In this document: in pieces, positions 1-10,800 of the stretch
Layout of the letters: the number at the start of each line of letters is the position of its first letter
Numbering within the stretch: the first letter of the stretch is position 1
Origin: Gonium pectorale
Lineage: Eukaryota > Chlorophyta > Chlorophyceae > Chlamydomonadales > Volvocaceae
Assembly (NCBI GenBank): GCA_001584585.1
Contig: LSYV01000054.1
Location: 289,745-319,160 of the forward strand
Direction: 5' to 3'
DNA: 29,416 bases
Position numbers and translations under genes: made by a program
The notes under the pieces: generated by a model
Told to the model about the DNA's origin: nothing
Database searches by the model: none
Seen by the model: only the letters and a program-made list of their open reading frames with translations

Positions 1-3000
1 GTTCCGTGGCGCGACGGCGAGGGTAGCCCCGTCATCGGTCGCGGCGGGGCGCGGTCCGTCCGCTGCATCCAGCGCTGCAGCGGCGACGCTATCCTGGAGT
101 TCGGTGGCGCCGGCGCCGTCGGCGGCGCGGGTCCCGACGCGGCACGGCCCTGCTGCTCAAGCTGCGCCGCCAGCGACGGCTCGTGCAGTTGTTGTTGTTG
201 TTGCTGGCGCAGCAGCTGCTGCTGCTTAAGAAGCTGCTGGGTGGGTGGCGGCGGGAAGCTCAGCGGGTCCCAGCACTCAGCCGCCGCCGGTGGCGGCGGC
301 GGCGCCGCTGCCGCCTCCTCGGCGCAGGACGCGAGCTGGCCGGGGCCCAGCAGCGGCACCCTTGGGCGGTACTCCTCGTTACTCCACCAGCAGTACCTGG
401 TGCCGTACAGGCCGTACACGGTGTGAAAGCGGTCGGTGAGCGGTGAGCGGTTAGATTCTGTGTGAAAGGGTCGCTGGCCCAACCTGAAGCACCACAAGCA
501 CCAATATGAGCAATGCAGCAGTTGGTTTCAGTTGGCCGCGCCTCACCTGTTCTGATGTGGGAAGCTGCTGCCGTTGCCGTTGCCGTTACCACCACCGCTG
601 CCACCAGGGCCAGGCCCGGCGCCAGCCGGCGACGCCACCGCAGCGCCGTCGGGCCCATGAACAGCCCCCGTAGCCAGGCCGTGTGCGACGACGGCGGCGG
701 CCGCCGCATCAGCCTCCGACGGCCCCGTCAACGCCGCACCACGGGGTGACGCCGGCGTCAGCGCGACGTCGCCGCGCTGCATCATGCTGTACATTGACAG
801 TTCTAGACCGTTCTCGTCGTTGCAGATAGCGTTGGGACGATGCCCCGGCGACCTGGGCGAGGGGCTGTCGAGGCTCGACCCAAACAGCATCTCCGCCTCC
901 GCCTCCGCCGCCAGCGCCGCCGCCTTCTGCGCCTCGACCGCCGCGGCCGTCGGCGGCGGCCGCCCGTCCGCCATGGCTACTGCGCCGCCGCCACCGCCGC
1001 CGTCACCGCCGTCGGCGCCGTCACCGACCTCCGCGGCCTCCGCCTCCGCCGCGACCGCGGTGGCGGCCTCGATGTCGATTGCGGCGTTTGCCGCCGTGAG
1101 CTCCAGGTGCTTCTCCACCGCCCACTTCTCCCACTCGAAGGCGGTGAGGGAGAAGGGGAAGATGGTGAGGAAGAAACCCATTGCCTGCGATCGAACAGCG
1201 CGGGGTGGAGAGAGCTGTGGCGGCTGCGGTTGGGACCAGGGCGAGGGGGAAACAAAACAAAACAAAACATAAAAACAAACATTGATAGAATGACGAAGTA
1301 CGGTGCGCCGTTCCGCCCCACACGCGCTGAACCAGAGGCCGTGGGCGACTGAACCATTACAAACCCCTGGCGTCTTGCCGAAACTGGCAGCTGCAGGATG
1401 TAGGCCTTGGAACCGCTGGTCCCTTCGCTCCCCACGCCAGCAACCCTCCCCGGCGGCCCTCTCTGCACCATGAAGTGCATTCACCAGGGTCGCAGACCCG
1501 AACCACGCCCTCGGGGCCCGGAGCCCCAAGCTGTAGCTCCTCCCCTCCTCCCCCTCCCTCCGTCTCGGGGTCACGCGCGAAACCGCATTCCGTAGACCCG
1601 GCAGACCCGCCACATCGCAGCCTCAGACACGCAACCCGCCAACATGTCCTCCCCCGTTTGCAATGCACACGAACCCCCACACCCCACACCCTCACACTCA
1701 CCCACTCACCCATATTACCCATCCTTCCACCCTGCCCCACCTCCCCACCATCACCCCACACCCCACAAACCCTACACACCATGAGCAGGGAGAGCGTGCC
1801 CCATTTGGTACCCAGCGTGGCATTGAGCGCCAGCAGCCCCGTGATGCCGTAGTTGTCCATCAGCAGCACCTGGGGCAGGCGGGTGGCGGGTGGAGGGCAT
1901 CGCAGTGAACACATGGGGGAAGGGCGGGGCGCAATCGCTCCGCGGCGTGGGCCTTTCTCTTCTTACTCGCCCGGATCCCCTCGAGCGCCCGGCACCCTCC
2001 TGCCAGGCAGCCCCCGCACCCTCTCTCCACCCCGTTAGCTTCCCGCCGGGACCTGTCCGCCTCACCATGTTTATGACTGCCGCTTCGCCCGCGTCGCCGC
2101 CGCAGCAGCGCCACGTGTAGATCAGGACGGCGGCTTGCGTGCTGCCCACCCACAGGAGGAATGCGGCCAGGGACCTGGGCCGCGGGGGGTAAGGGCGGTG
2201 GAGAGGGGAGGGGCGACGACGGGAGGGGGTAGCGTCAGGAGGGAGTGCCAGCGCGGTGCGCAAGGGGGCAAGGAGAGCGGGACGGACCAGTCAACACAGG
2301 GAGGGAGAGAGGGAGAACAGGTAGGAACGGGCTGCGAAACACAGGGACGTGGCGTGGGTGACCGCCGTGCCGAGTGCCACGCCTTCTGGTCGTGCGCTGC
2401 CCTGTGCGACGTGTGATGGCCCTTCCTTGCTTGGGCCCGCAGCGGGTGTCACACACCTGGCACTTCACCCAGCCTCTCCACGCTTCGAGCTGCCGAGCTA
2501 GGTCGCGCCCCTGCGCCCAGCCCACTGCACTATCCCGGAATAAAACCGTTCCGCCCCCACGTCCCCTTGCTCGTCGGTTTACCGCTTCAGCGGTCCACCT
2601 ACGGTACTCGGCCCTCCCACAGCCCTCCCACACAGCCCACAACCAGGCCCTCCAAGAGCCCTGTCAATGCCACCAGCCCTTTCACCAATTTCACCAATGC
2701 CCCGGACCTCCAGCATGCTAATGACCCCCAGTCTCACTTCCAGGGCTCGGGGTTTTGCAGATCGAGCTTGATGCCCATGAGGTAGAGGTTGAAGGCGGGG
2801 AGGGCCAGCATGAGCACGATGAAGTTGGACTGGGGCAGGAACTTGGCCTGGTCGAGGAGCTTGAAGCGCGAGAAGGCCCAGCCCAGAGCCATGAGCAGCA
2901 GCACTTGTATGCCTGCGCAAAGGGTTGGTGGCGGCGTGCGCCGGCAGGGTCGCAACAGTCCTGCCATGCATGACGAGGCGGCCGCGCGCTAAGGCACAAT

Positions 3001-3179
3001 GTGCAGGCCACCAGTGCCGGTCCAGTGAAGGAGCGGGAGACGGATCAACAGGGGTGAAGAGCAAGCCAACACAACGTCGTGCCCATCGGCCGGGATGATG
3101 ACCCTCCTGAGGCCTTCCCACACAGGCGACATCAGTCACAGAGCTTACCAACATTTGTGACAGCCTGGTAAACCCACAT
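1..3179 (-). CDS. Auxin-efflux-carrier-family membrane transporter, 5' part (partial at left edge)
   Basis: Exons read from the minus strand: 3179-3149, 2912-2738, 2174-2066, 1869-1780, 1184-547 and 396-1. All join in phase with GT-AG borders and the last is open at the window edge, giving about 479 residues so far. The N-terminal half has five hydrophobic segments, roughly residues 7-27, 40-62, 70-90, 106-124 and 128-155. This spacing resembles the first helix bundle of the Mem_trans (PIN/PILS/AEC) family, whose members export auxin or other small carboxylates across the plasma or ER membrane. After the basic/aromatic stretch FEWEKW comes a long hydrophilic region rich in Ala, Gly, Pro and Gln, including a short glutamine run. 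This matches the central loop of the family, so the second helix bundle should lie to the left of the window. The start at 3179 is the ATG whose 10-codon exon splices in phase to the first helix. Family assignment is good; the substrate cannot be told. The 396 acceptor is the least certain junction. Confidence 0.78.
1665..1780. repeat. C/A-rich low-complexity tract in a transporter intron
   Basis: The plus strand is almost pure C, A and T here, with many CACCC and CCCACA words, so the transcribed minus-strand intron is G/T-rich. It lies in the 595-base intron between the fourth and fifth transporter exons. It looks like simple-sequence expansion with no coding content. Confidence 0.6.
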
Positions 3180-4361
3180 CGTGCGGACCGTGGCGGACCT
3201 AGTTCACTTTGGACGCGTTCGGTTCAGTACTTTTACAGACTGACACCAAGATGACAATGTACTTTTCCAGTCGCATCAAAGAGGCGCTAAGCCGAACTAC
3301 CGTGTTCTCTGTCGTGGGATTCGGTGGGCCCTGTAGTTTGCAATAAAGATGTGCAAACGTGAGTCTTTGTCTTTGAACCGGGCCCGCACGCCGCGCGAGG
3401 CAATCACCGAGCGAAGCTCCGAATCCAGCGCGGGACAATCCACCGTCGCATGGCCCCCCGACACCCCTTGCTGCGAGCATGGGCCTCTTGCGGTATGTCC
3501 TCGTGCTGTGTGCCGACTATCCATTACGCCATGACAGGTTCGTAATCGCACGAATTGTCGGCAGCAATAATGGGTGGCGCCAGTATAGCCGCTTTGTAAT
3601 TGACCGCCAGGGGAGACCCTCCCATGCTGACCGCTAGGCTGCCGCGCAGGGCGTAATGGCCACTCAACGGGTGACATGCGGCATGCAGGACAAACTGGCC
3701 GCCCATTTCGGCGGTTATGATGGCAAGCAGTGTTATCCATATTCGCTCCTTCGTGTCTGATCGCTCCTCGCCGTCCCGTGCTCTGCATGCGAGGGTTTTC
3801 TCCCTGTACCAGGCCCCGCACGAGCAGCACGAGCCCACCAAAGCCACTGAAGGGATTGGCCACGGACTTCCCTGAGATCACTGACAAAAGTCTGCACAGG
3901 GACCGTGTTGAAAAGGAACAACGCACACAGGGACCGTGTGTGTGGCGTGTTATATCTACGGGCTGACGCTGGCCAGGGGCGCTACCCGCCCCAACGCAAG
4001 ACCACCTCAACGCCAAACGTGTGTGGCCGCATCTCAAGCACATATGCTCTTGTACACGGCCTGTCCGTGTCGTCCGGCGGCATGGCAGCCAGCGGCCGGG
4101 TGGCCTGTGGGGCCGCAGCCGCGTAGCCCACGATCTTACGGCTAAGATACGGTACAGGGGACAGGGCTGTTACATTCACTCCGCTTTGGCACGCAGGGAG
4201 CTAAATTGGTTCGTGTGGCCTGTTGGGGGGCATGTGAGAGGCCTGTAAAGGGCACGTAACCTGTAATCTTTGACTTACGGTGCCAGGCTCCCAGGTAACT
4301 CCACATGGGCCCGTTTGTCCATGAAGGGTTTCGGGTTTCATGTACCACAACTTCGGATTGG
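3180..4361. other. Intergenic region upstream of the transporter and downstream of FO synthase
   Basis: No exon of a recognisable family was found on either strand. It should contain the transporter promoter and 5' leader (minus strand) and the end of the FO synthase transcript. No clear TATA box was seen just upstream of the ATG at 3179. A 248-codon open frame on the minus strand (4043-3297) has no recognised motif; it is discussed as a finding. Confidence 0.5.
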
Positions 4362-4366
4362 TTACA
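4362..4366 (-). terminator. Putative TGTAA polyadenylation signal for FO synthase
   Basis: TTACA on the plus strand is TGTAA on the gene strand, the usual polyadenylation word of Chlamydomonadales. It is the first such word seen after the stop codon at 4849, implying a 3' UTR of about 500 bases, which is ordinary for these algae. Confidence 0.5.
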
Positions 4367-4848
4367 GCCGCGACACGCATGGTACAGCATGGGCGGCCCG
4401 AATGCGTCTGCCCCAGGTGTCCTAGATGCAGGGCCACCGTGTCTTTGTGACACGGCCGCACAAAATCGCCGGCGCACGCGCAAGGTCCGACGCGCCACTC
4501 ATGCCCGACACAGGATGCGTGTTCTCGTTTCCTTGTGTTCAAGTCCGCAAACTGAGCGCAAGCGCTCAGCGCCTTCGATTGAGGTTCTACCGCAGCCCAG
4601 TTCCCTTCAATTCAATGCCGCACACATCCGCCCTGCCGTACGGCCGAATAAAGGGTCTTGCCAGCCACGCCCATCCGTGCTCTGTCTGTCATCCGACTCG
4701 CAAGATCGCAGACAATGCCATCCTGCCAAGGGCGACCCTACATCACCGTCCGTCCGCAGGAACCGCATACACACACGCTCTCCTTTTGGACTTGTATTCT
4801 GCACTCCGTCACGCATACGTAACACACGCTCCCCATCGCCGGTGGCCC

Positions 4849-7800
4849 TCATCGCAGCGCACCGCTCCCCGGAGCCGCCGTCACGAGCGGCCGCAGCGGC
4901 TCCGCGCCAAAGGAGCGCGCCGTCTGGGCGGCGGGCGGGCTGCCGTACAGGGTGGTCCGCTGGCGGGGGTTCCTGCCCGCCGTGCGGATGACGTCCTCCA
5001 TCCGCTCGGGCGGCAGCTCCTGGCCGTACGAGGCGCCTGCGGAGGCCACGCAATGACGGGACGGTGGAGCACAGGGGGGTCGGAAAAAAGGTTGGGGAGC
5101 GTTCTCGCTTGAGACGCGGGAGGCGCATGCCGGTGCCGTTCTCGGGCTCAAAGTGGGGCGGTGAAGTGGGGCGCAAAGTGGGGCGGGTCGGTGGTTAGAG
5201 CGGAGGTGGTGGAGAACACGCGGACAGGACGGGACGTAAACGGGGTGTGGCGCTTCACGGCAGTCGCTCTTGCGACCCAGATGCAATGCCATTGGCCCTG
5301 CCCCCGTCGCTAACGTCCAGCCCCACACCACGGTTCTGCGCCACGCGTGGAAACCCGTTTCCCGTTTTCATTAGCCTCCGCCCCGCCTTGCCAGCTGCCC
5401 CGCCCGGCCACCCCGCCCCGCCCCACCCGCCGCCCGCGTGATGCTCTCGTTCATGATGCTGCCGCCCATGTCGTTGCAGCCGGCGGCCAGCAGCCGGGCG
5501 GCCTGGCCCGGGCCCATCTTGACCCAGGAGGCCTGGATGTTGGTCACGTGGGGGTGCAGCGCCAGGCGCGCCACCGCGTGCAGCAGCACGCCCTCCGCCA
5601 GCGTGGGGCCGCGCCGGGCTCGGCCCTGCAAGGCGGGTGGTCCAGGGGCAAGTGGGGTTGGAAGAAATTCTCAACAGAGAAGCCTCGGGGTGCATGCCTC
5701 TCTTGGGGGGGGGGTTCACGAGGTGCTGTACCGAAACACATGCGTACTGACGCTAGTGGTCCTTGGGTATCGGACATTTGTCATAAGTTAGCGGTGCGGC
5801 GCGTGCCGCCAACGGTTCGCTCCGCCGCAGCGAACGGCGTCGGCGCGTCCCTTCCCGCGAGCCGCTCTGCGTCCAGGGACGTACAGAGAGGAGAGGAGGG
5901 AAGGGGTTTGGTGCGGGACGGCGTGGCGGACGGGCGGTCAAGGCGGCGGAAGGAGGGGACGGCGGGCGGTCGCGTGCAGGGCCCGTGCGGGGTGAAGCTT
6001 TGCAAGGCTCGCGCGCGGGGAAGCAACGTTGCAAGGCCAAAGTCGACTCGGGCTTGGTGCTGCCCCCACCGCCCCACCCACCTGCAGGTACACGGGCGCC
6101 TCCATGTGCACGAACGGAAGCGGCACAAACTCCGTGAAGCCCACGCCGCCGCTGGCACCAGCCGCCGAGCCGGCGGATGCCGCCGCCGCCTCGGCCCTCT
6201 GCTGCAGCGAGCGCAGGCGGTGCAGGTGCGCCGCCCAGGCGGCCGGGCCCTCCTCCACGCTGCCAAACATGATGGTGGAGGTGGTGCGCAGGCCCACGCG
6301 GTGCGCCGCGGAGACCACCTGCGGGGTGGCGGTTGGTGGTGGTTGGTGGTTGGTGCGGGAGGCCAGCATGCGAGGTACGGCTCCGCGATCGCGGCCGTTG
6401 CAGAGTGGCTGCTTGGTCGTTGGTGGTTGGCAGTCAGTAGTAAGCGGTCGCTAGAAGTGGCTGCGATCCTCTGGCTCGAGCAAAGCTGCGCATCAGGGTG
6501 ACGCGGGGGCCACTGCACGGCGGAACGGGTTGCGGGAACGGGTGGTGGGGGGCGGCGGCGCGCTGGCGGCGTTGCCGTGGCCCCCCTCCCCTCCCCGCTT
6601 CTCCGCTCCCTCCCCCCCTCTCCCTCCCCGCCTCGGCTCCCCTCACCTCTGCCCAGGTGTCGCTGTCCAGCTTGTCAGGGCACAGCAGCCCCCGCACCTC
6701 GTCCACCAGCACCTCGGCGGCGGTGCCGGGCAGGCTCCCCAGGCCCGCGGACGCCAGGCGCTCCAGGAAGCTGGGGCGGGGGAGGAGAAGGGAGCGGACG
6801 GGACATGCAGGGGCGCGAATGGGCGGGTGGGCGGTGGTGCGCATGGGAATGAAGAAAGGAACTTGAATGGACACCAACCGGGGTGCAGCGATTGGGCGCT
6901 CAAGGAAGCCGATCAGGAAGGAGGCAGTGGCAGTGCTCACCCGGGGGGGGCCAGCGGAGCGAGGCGAGGCATAGCGGTCATAGTGGCATACGGTAAGCGG
7001 CATAAGCGGCGGACCGGCGCTGACGGGGGGGTGGCGGGGGGTGCCTGCGCTACGTCCGGAAAGCAAGATGGCCAGTCAGGCGACGGCCCCATGGGGGGTG
7101 CTGCCGTGGCACCCACCCCCCACCAGCGGCCCCCCTACACACAACGCTACGGCAGACATGCGCCCCAGGGGGCCACGGGAAGGGCAGGGGCTGCGGGTGC
7201 TCTTCAGGGGGGCAGGGGGGCCGAGGCGCACACCCCAGCCCCTGCCTCCCACCCACGCCCGCATCCCACGACGCGGTCCGTGCGTCACGCCTTATCACGA
7301 CCTGCTCCCAGCTTCACAACCCCACATCCCCACACATCCCCCCCGCCGCCCTCCCTGTCCCACCCCCCCCCCGCCTCACGCCTCGTGGCTGAGCCCCATC
7401 GTGGCCGCCCCGTGCGCCACCTCCAGCGGGCTGAAGGCGTGCACGTGGATGCGCGGGGCGCCCTGCTTGGCGGCCTCCAGGATGCGCAGGTAGCTGTCCC
7501 CCGTGAAGTCGGGGTGGATGCCGCCCTGCATGCATACCTGGGGCGAGGGGGGGGCGGGGGCGGGGGAAGGCAGGGTGGCAGAAGGGGTTGATGGGTTCTG
7601 GAGGAGAAAGGGTATGTATGAATGACCACAGGCCTGACGCCACATCATCCCCCTCCCCGCCCCCACCTCCATGGAGAAGGTGCTGCCGTTGACCCGCCCG
7701 TCCTCGTCAAACCCACGTCCTCAAAACAGCCACCGCCTCCGTGACCCCTCCCCACCCCCGGTGCCCCCCGCCCCGCCCCACCTCCGTCGCCCCCCGCTCC

Positions 7801-10800
7801 CACGCCTCCGCCGCCCGCCGGCTGATCTCCTCCAGCGGCACCACGTAGGCAGGGCCGCGCAGCTGCTCGGCCGCCTTGCCCTTGGAGAAGGCGCAGAAGG
7901 AGCACCTGGGAGGCCGGCAGCAGCGGGGCGTGCAGGCCGTGATCCGCGTACTTAGTCCCGTGGCCTGGGACGTGCCCTGTGCTCCGTGTGTGCGAAAGGC
8001 GGGCGGTGTGAAGCACAGGTATTCCAAAACACAGCATGGTGGCGGTAAACGAACGGGCACTAGGGACCACTGCCACTGCCGCAGGGGCTACAGCCGACGC
8101 CGCATCCCCCACTACGGCACGTTTGGACACACCTGAGAACGCCTGTGCCGGCCGCAAGGAACCCGCCACCCGCACCCCAAAGACCGCCGCAAGGTCATCG
8201 GCCTTTACCGCGACCGGTGTCACGCGCAACGACCCGTTTCCCTCCTTCGCAACCCCCACCACCTCCCTGGACAACCAGACCCCCAAACCGCCCCAACCCC
8301 ACGCACTTGTAGGTGCAGACGTTGGTGTAGTTGATGTTGCGGTTGACCACGTACGACACGGTGTCCCCGCAGGCGGCGGCCCGCAGCGCGTCGGCGGCGG
8401 CGCACACGGCGGCGTGGTCGGCCCCCCGGCTGCACAGCAGCAGCTCGGTGTCGGGCGGCTGCAGCGGGCGGCCCTCCCGCAGCACGCCCTCCAGCAGCCT
8501 GGGGTCCGGGCAGTAAGGGGTGCGAAGCGGTTGGCAGAAGGGGCACAGGGGCTGGAGGAGCCAGGGGCAGTGGGCTCGGACTGGCATCCGACGGCGCGCT
8601 CCTGCAACTGAGGCATATGCCTGGGGTGGGGGGTGCAGGCAGTGGGGTGCAGGGGTGCGGGTCTATGAAGAGCACGCGTCAGAGGCTGCGGTGCCGCGGG
8701 CGGTAAGCTGGCAGGCACCAACGGGGGCCACTGGAGGCGGGCGATCATGGGGCCGCTGCCGCCGCAGGCCCGAGGGGACCTTACCTGACGACCCGCGGCG
8801 AGGGGTCCCGGGGGCCCTCCACGCCCTCCAACGCGCCGTCCGGCCCCACCGCCACGCGCCAGGCCCTGCCCTCCCGCGGCCGTGGCAGCGGCGCGCTACG
8901 CCGAGACGCTGCCCCGGGCGCGGCCGCCGACACCGATACCGGGGCCGGGGCCGAGGGCGCCGGGGCCGAGGGCGCCGGGGCCGAGGGCGGTGAATGGCAT
9001 GCTTCCCTGCCGGCCGTGTCGCGGCCGGGGCCGCCGCCGCCGCCGCCGCGACCCGAGGGCAATGCCTCCGCCACCCCTGCCCCCGCCTCCGCCGTCGGCG
9101 CTTCCAGACATCGGTCCTCCTGCTCCTGCTCCTCCTGCGCCGGCTCGGGCCGCCCCGCCACCCAGGCGCTGGCCCGCAGGAAGCCGCTGCTGTCCGCCGC
9201 CCGCAGCACCGCGGCACCAACGCTCCCCCGGCCGCCCGTGAAGTCAAGCCACTCCATTGCCCCGGCGCCGCCGCGGCCGCCAGCGCCGCCAGCGGCGCGG
9301 GCGCCCGCCGCTCCGGCGCTGCCCACACCGCCGCCGCCAGCGTGCTCCGCCGCATCATCGCCTTGCGGCCTCCCGCCTTGCGCCTGCCCTGGCCCCCGCT
9401 GCTGCGCCGTCCCCGGTGGCATCCTCCGCGCCGCGCCGCCCAGCAGCCCCAGGTACAGCGGGTAGACGGGCAGGCGGGGCAGCAGCAGCTTGCCGGTCGC
9501 GGCGGTGGCGGCCGCCAGGGGGGCCAGGTGCGGCCAGGGGCGCTCCGGGTTGACAAAGTCGCGGGTGAGGGGCGAGATGCCGCCTGGCGCGGGGAGAGTG
9601 GGCGGGCGATCGGTCGGGTGGGTGGACGGTTGATATGAAAGGGCTTGGAGGGCCGGCTCGGGAGGGACGGCGCCCGTCGCAAGGAGCGGCCCAGCCGCCT
9701 CTGGCAGACGTATCGTTCATTGCTAGTAGTCCAGCAGCCTCTTGAAACTAACCTCGGCGATCCGGCACCCGGCGGCTACCTGCTACCCTAGCTCAAGTTC
9801 GCGACCCCGGAGCCAAAGATTGCGATTCCCGGTGCAGCCCAGCTCATGGCCACGGGCGGAGCCTCCCACGTGCGCCCCCCTCCATCCCCCCTCCATCCCC
9901 CCGGCCTCACCCCAGTCGTTGATCCCCGCATCCAACAGCCCCCGCCAGCTGCTCTGGAGGGAAGCCAGCTCGGCGTCCTGCCCCCCGCTGCCGCCGCTGC
10001 TGGCCCCTGCTCCTTCCCCTGCCGCCGCCGCCTCCGTCGCCGCCTCCGTGAGGGGTGTCAGGTTTGGCGGCGCCTGCGGAGCAGCACAAGACACGCACGA
10101 CCGGTTGCGGCCGAGCGAGGCGGCGGGTCTGCTGGTCCCTCCCCAACTGAGCCACCCCGCCTGCGTCGAAGACAAACGCCTGCGAAGCCGCGATCCACGC
10201 GCCCTCTCGGCCCCGTGTGGCGGAATGCAAACCCGGTGTGCGGACCCGTCATCAATGGTCACACGCGCCCCTCTGGAGGCGCAACCCCCCCACCCCCACG
10301 GACTGAATAACCCCACCCCACCCCACCCCACCCCCGCCTGAACCCAGCCCGGCCAGCCCAGGCATGCGTGCCCGGCATCGAAGCGCGCTTCACACCTCGT
10401 ACAACCGCCCTAACGTCCAGGGCCAGGCCAGGCCGCCCCAACCACTGAACGGCTGCGTTGCATCGCCTGTACCGCCCCACACCCCGCCCACCTGCGCGAC
10501 TCCGGACCATCCGGACCGAACGTGGCGCCCCCTCGCGCATCGCCCACCCTCCGCCCGCGCCGATGGCCAAACGCGCCCCTCTCCGGAGGCCCACACCCCT
10601 CGAGCCCCCGCACCCCTTCCACCCCCTCCAGCCCCCGCACCCCCTCCAGCCCCTCCCCGCACGCGCCTGTATATTCATGTCGGGCCCGAACATGATCCTC
10701 GCGGCCGCCACCGCCCACTGCAGCTCCCGCAGGTCGGGCTCGGGCGCGGCCGCCATGCGGGTGCCCGGCTTGGCGCGGAAGTTCTGGATGATGAGCTCCT

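Noticed and set aside
543..1613. 356-codon minus-strand open frame as one continuous exon
   Set aside because: Only the part from 1184 down is coding: an acceptor at 1185-1190 joins it in phase to the preceding transporter exon. The upstream part is intron read-through.
5347..6501. 384-codon plus-strand open frame
   Set aside because: It lies opposite FO synthase exons 14 and 15 and is Arg/Ala/Gly-rich without motifs, so it is an antisense shadow.
8663..9682. 339-codon Arg/Ala/Pro-rich minus-strand frame
   Set aside because: It is a shadow frame of FO synthase exon 9, typical of GC-rich DNA, with no family motif.
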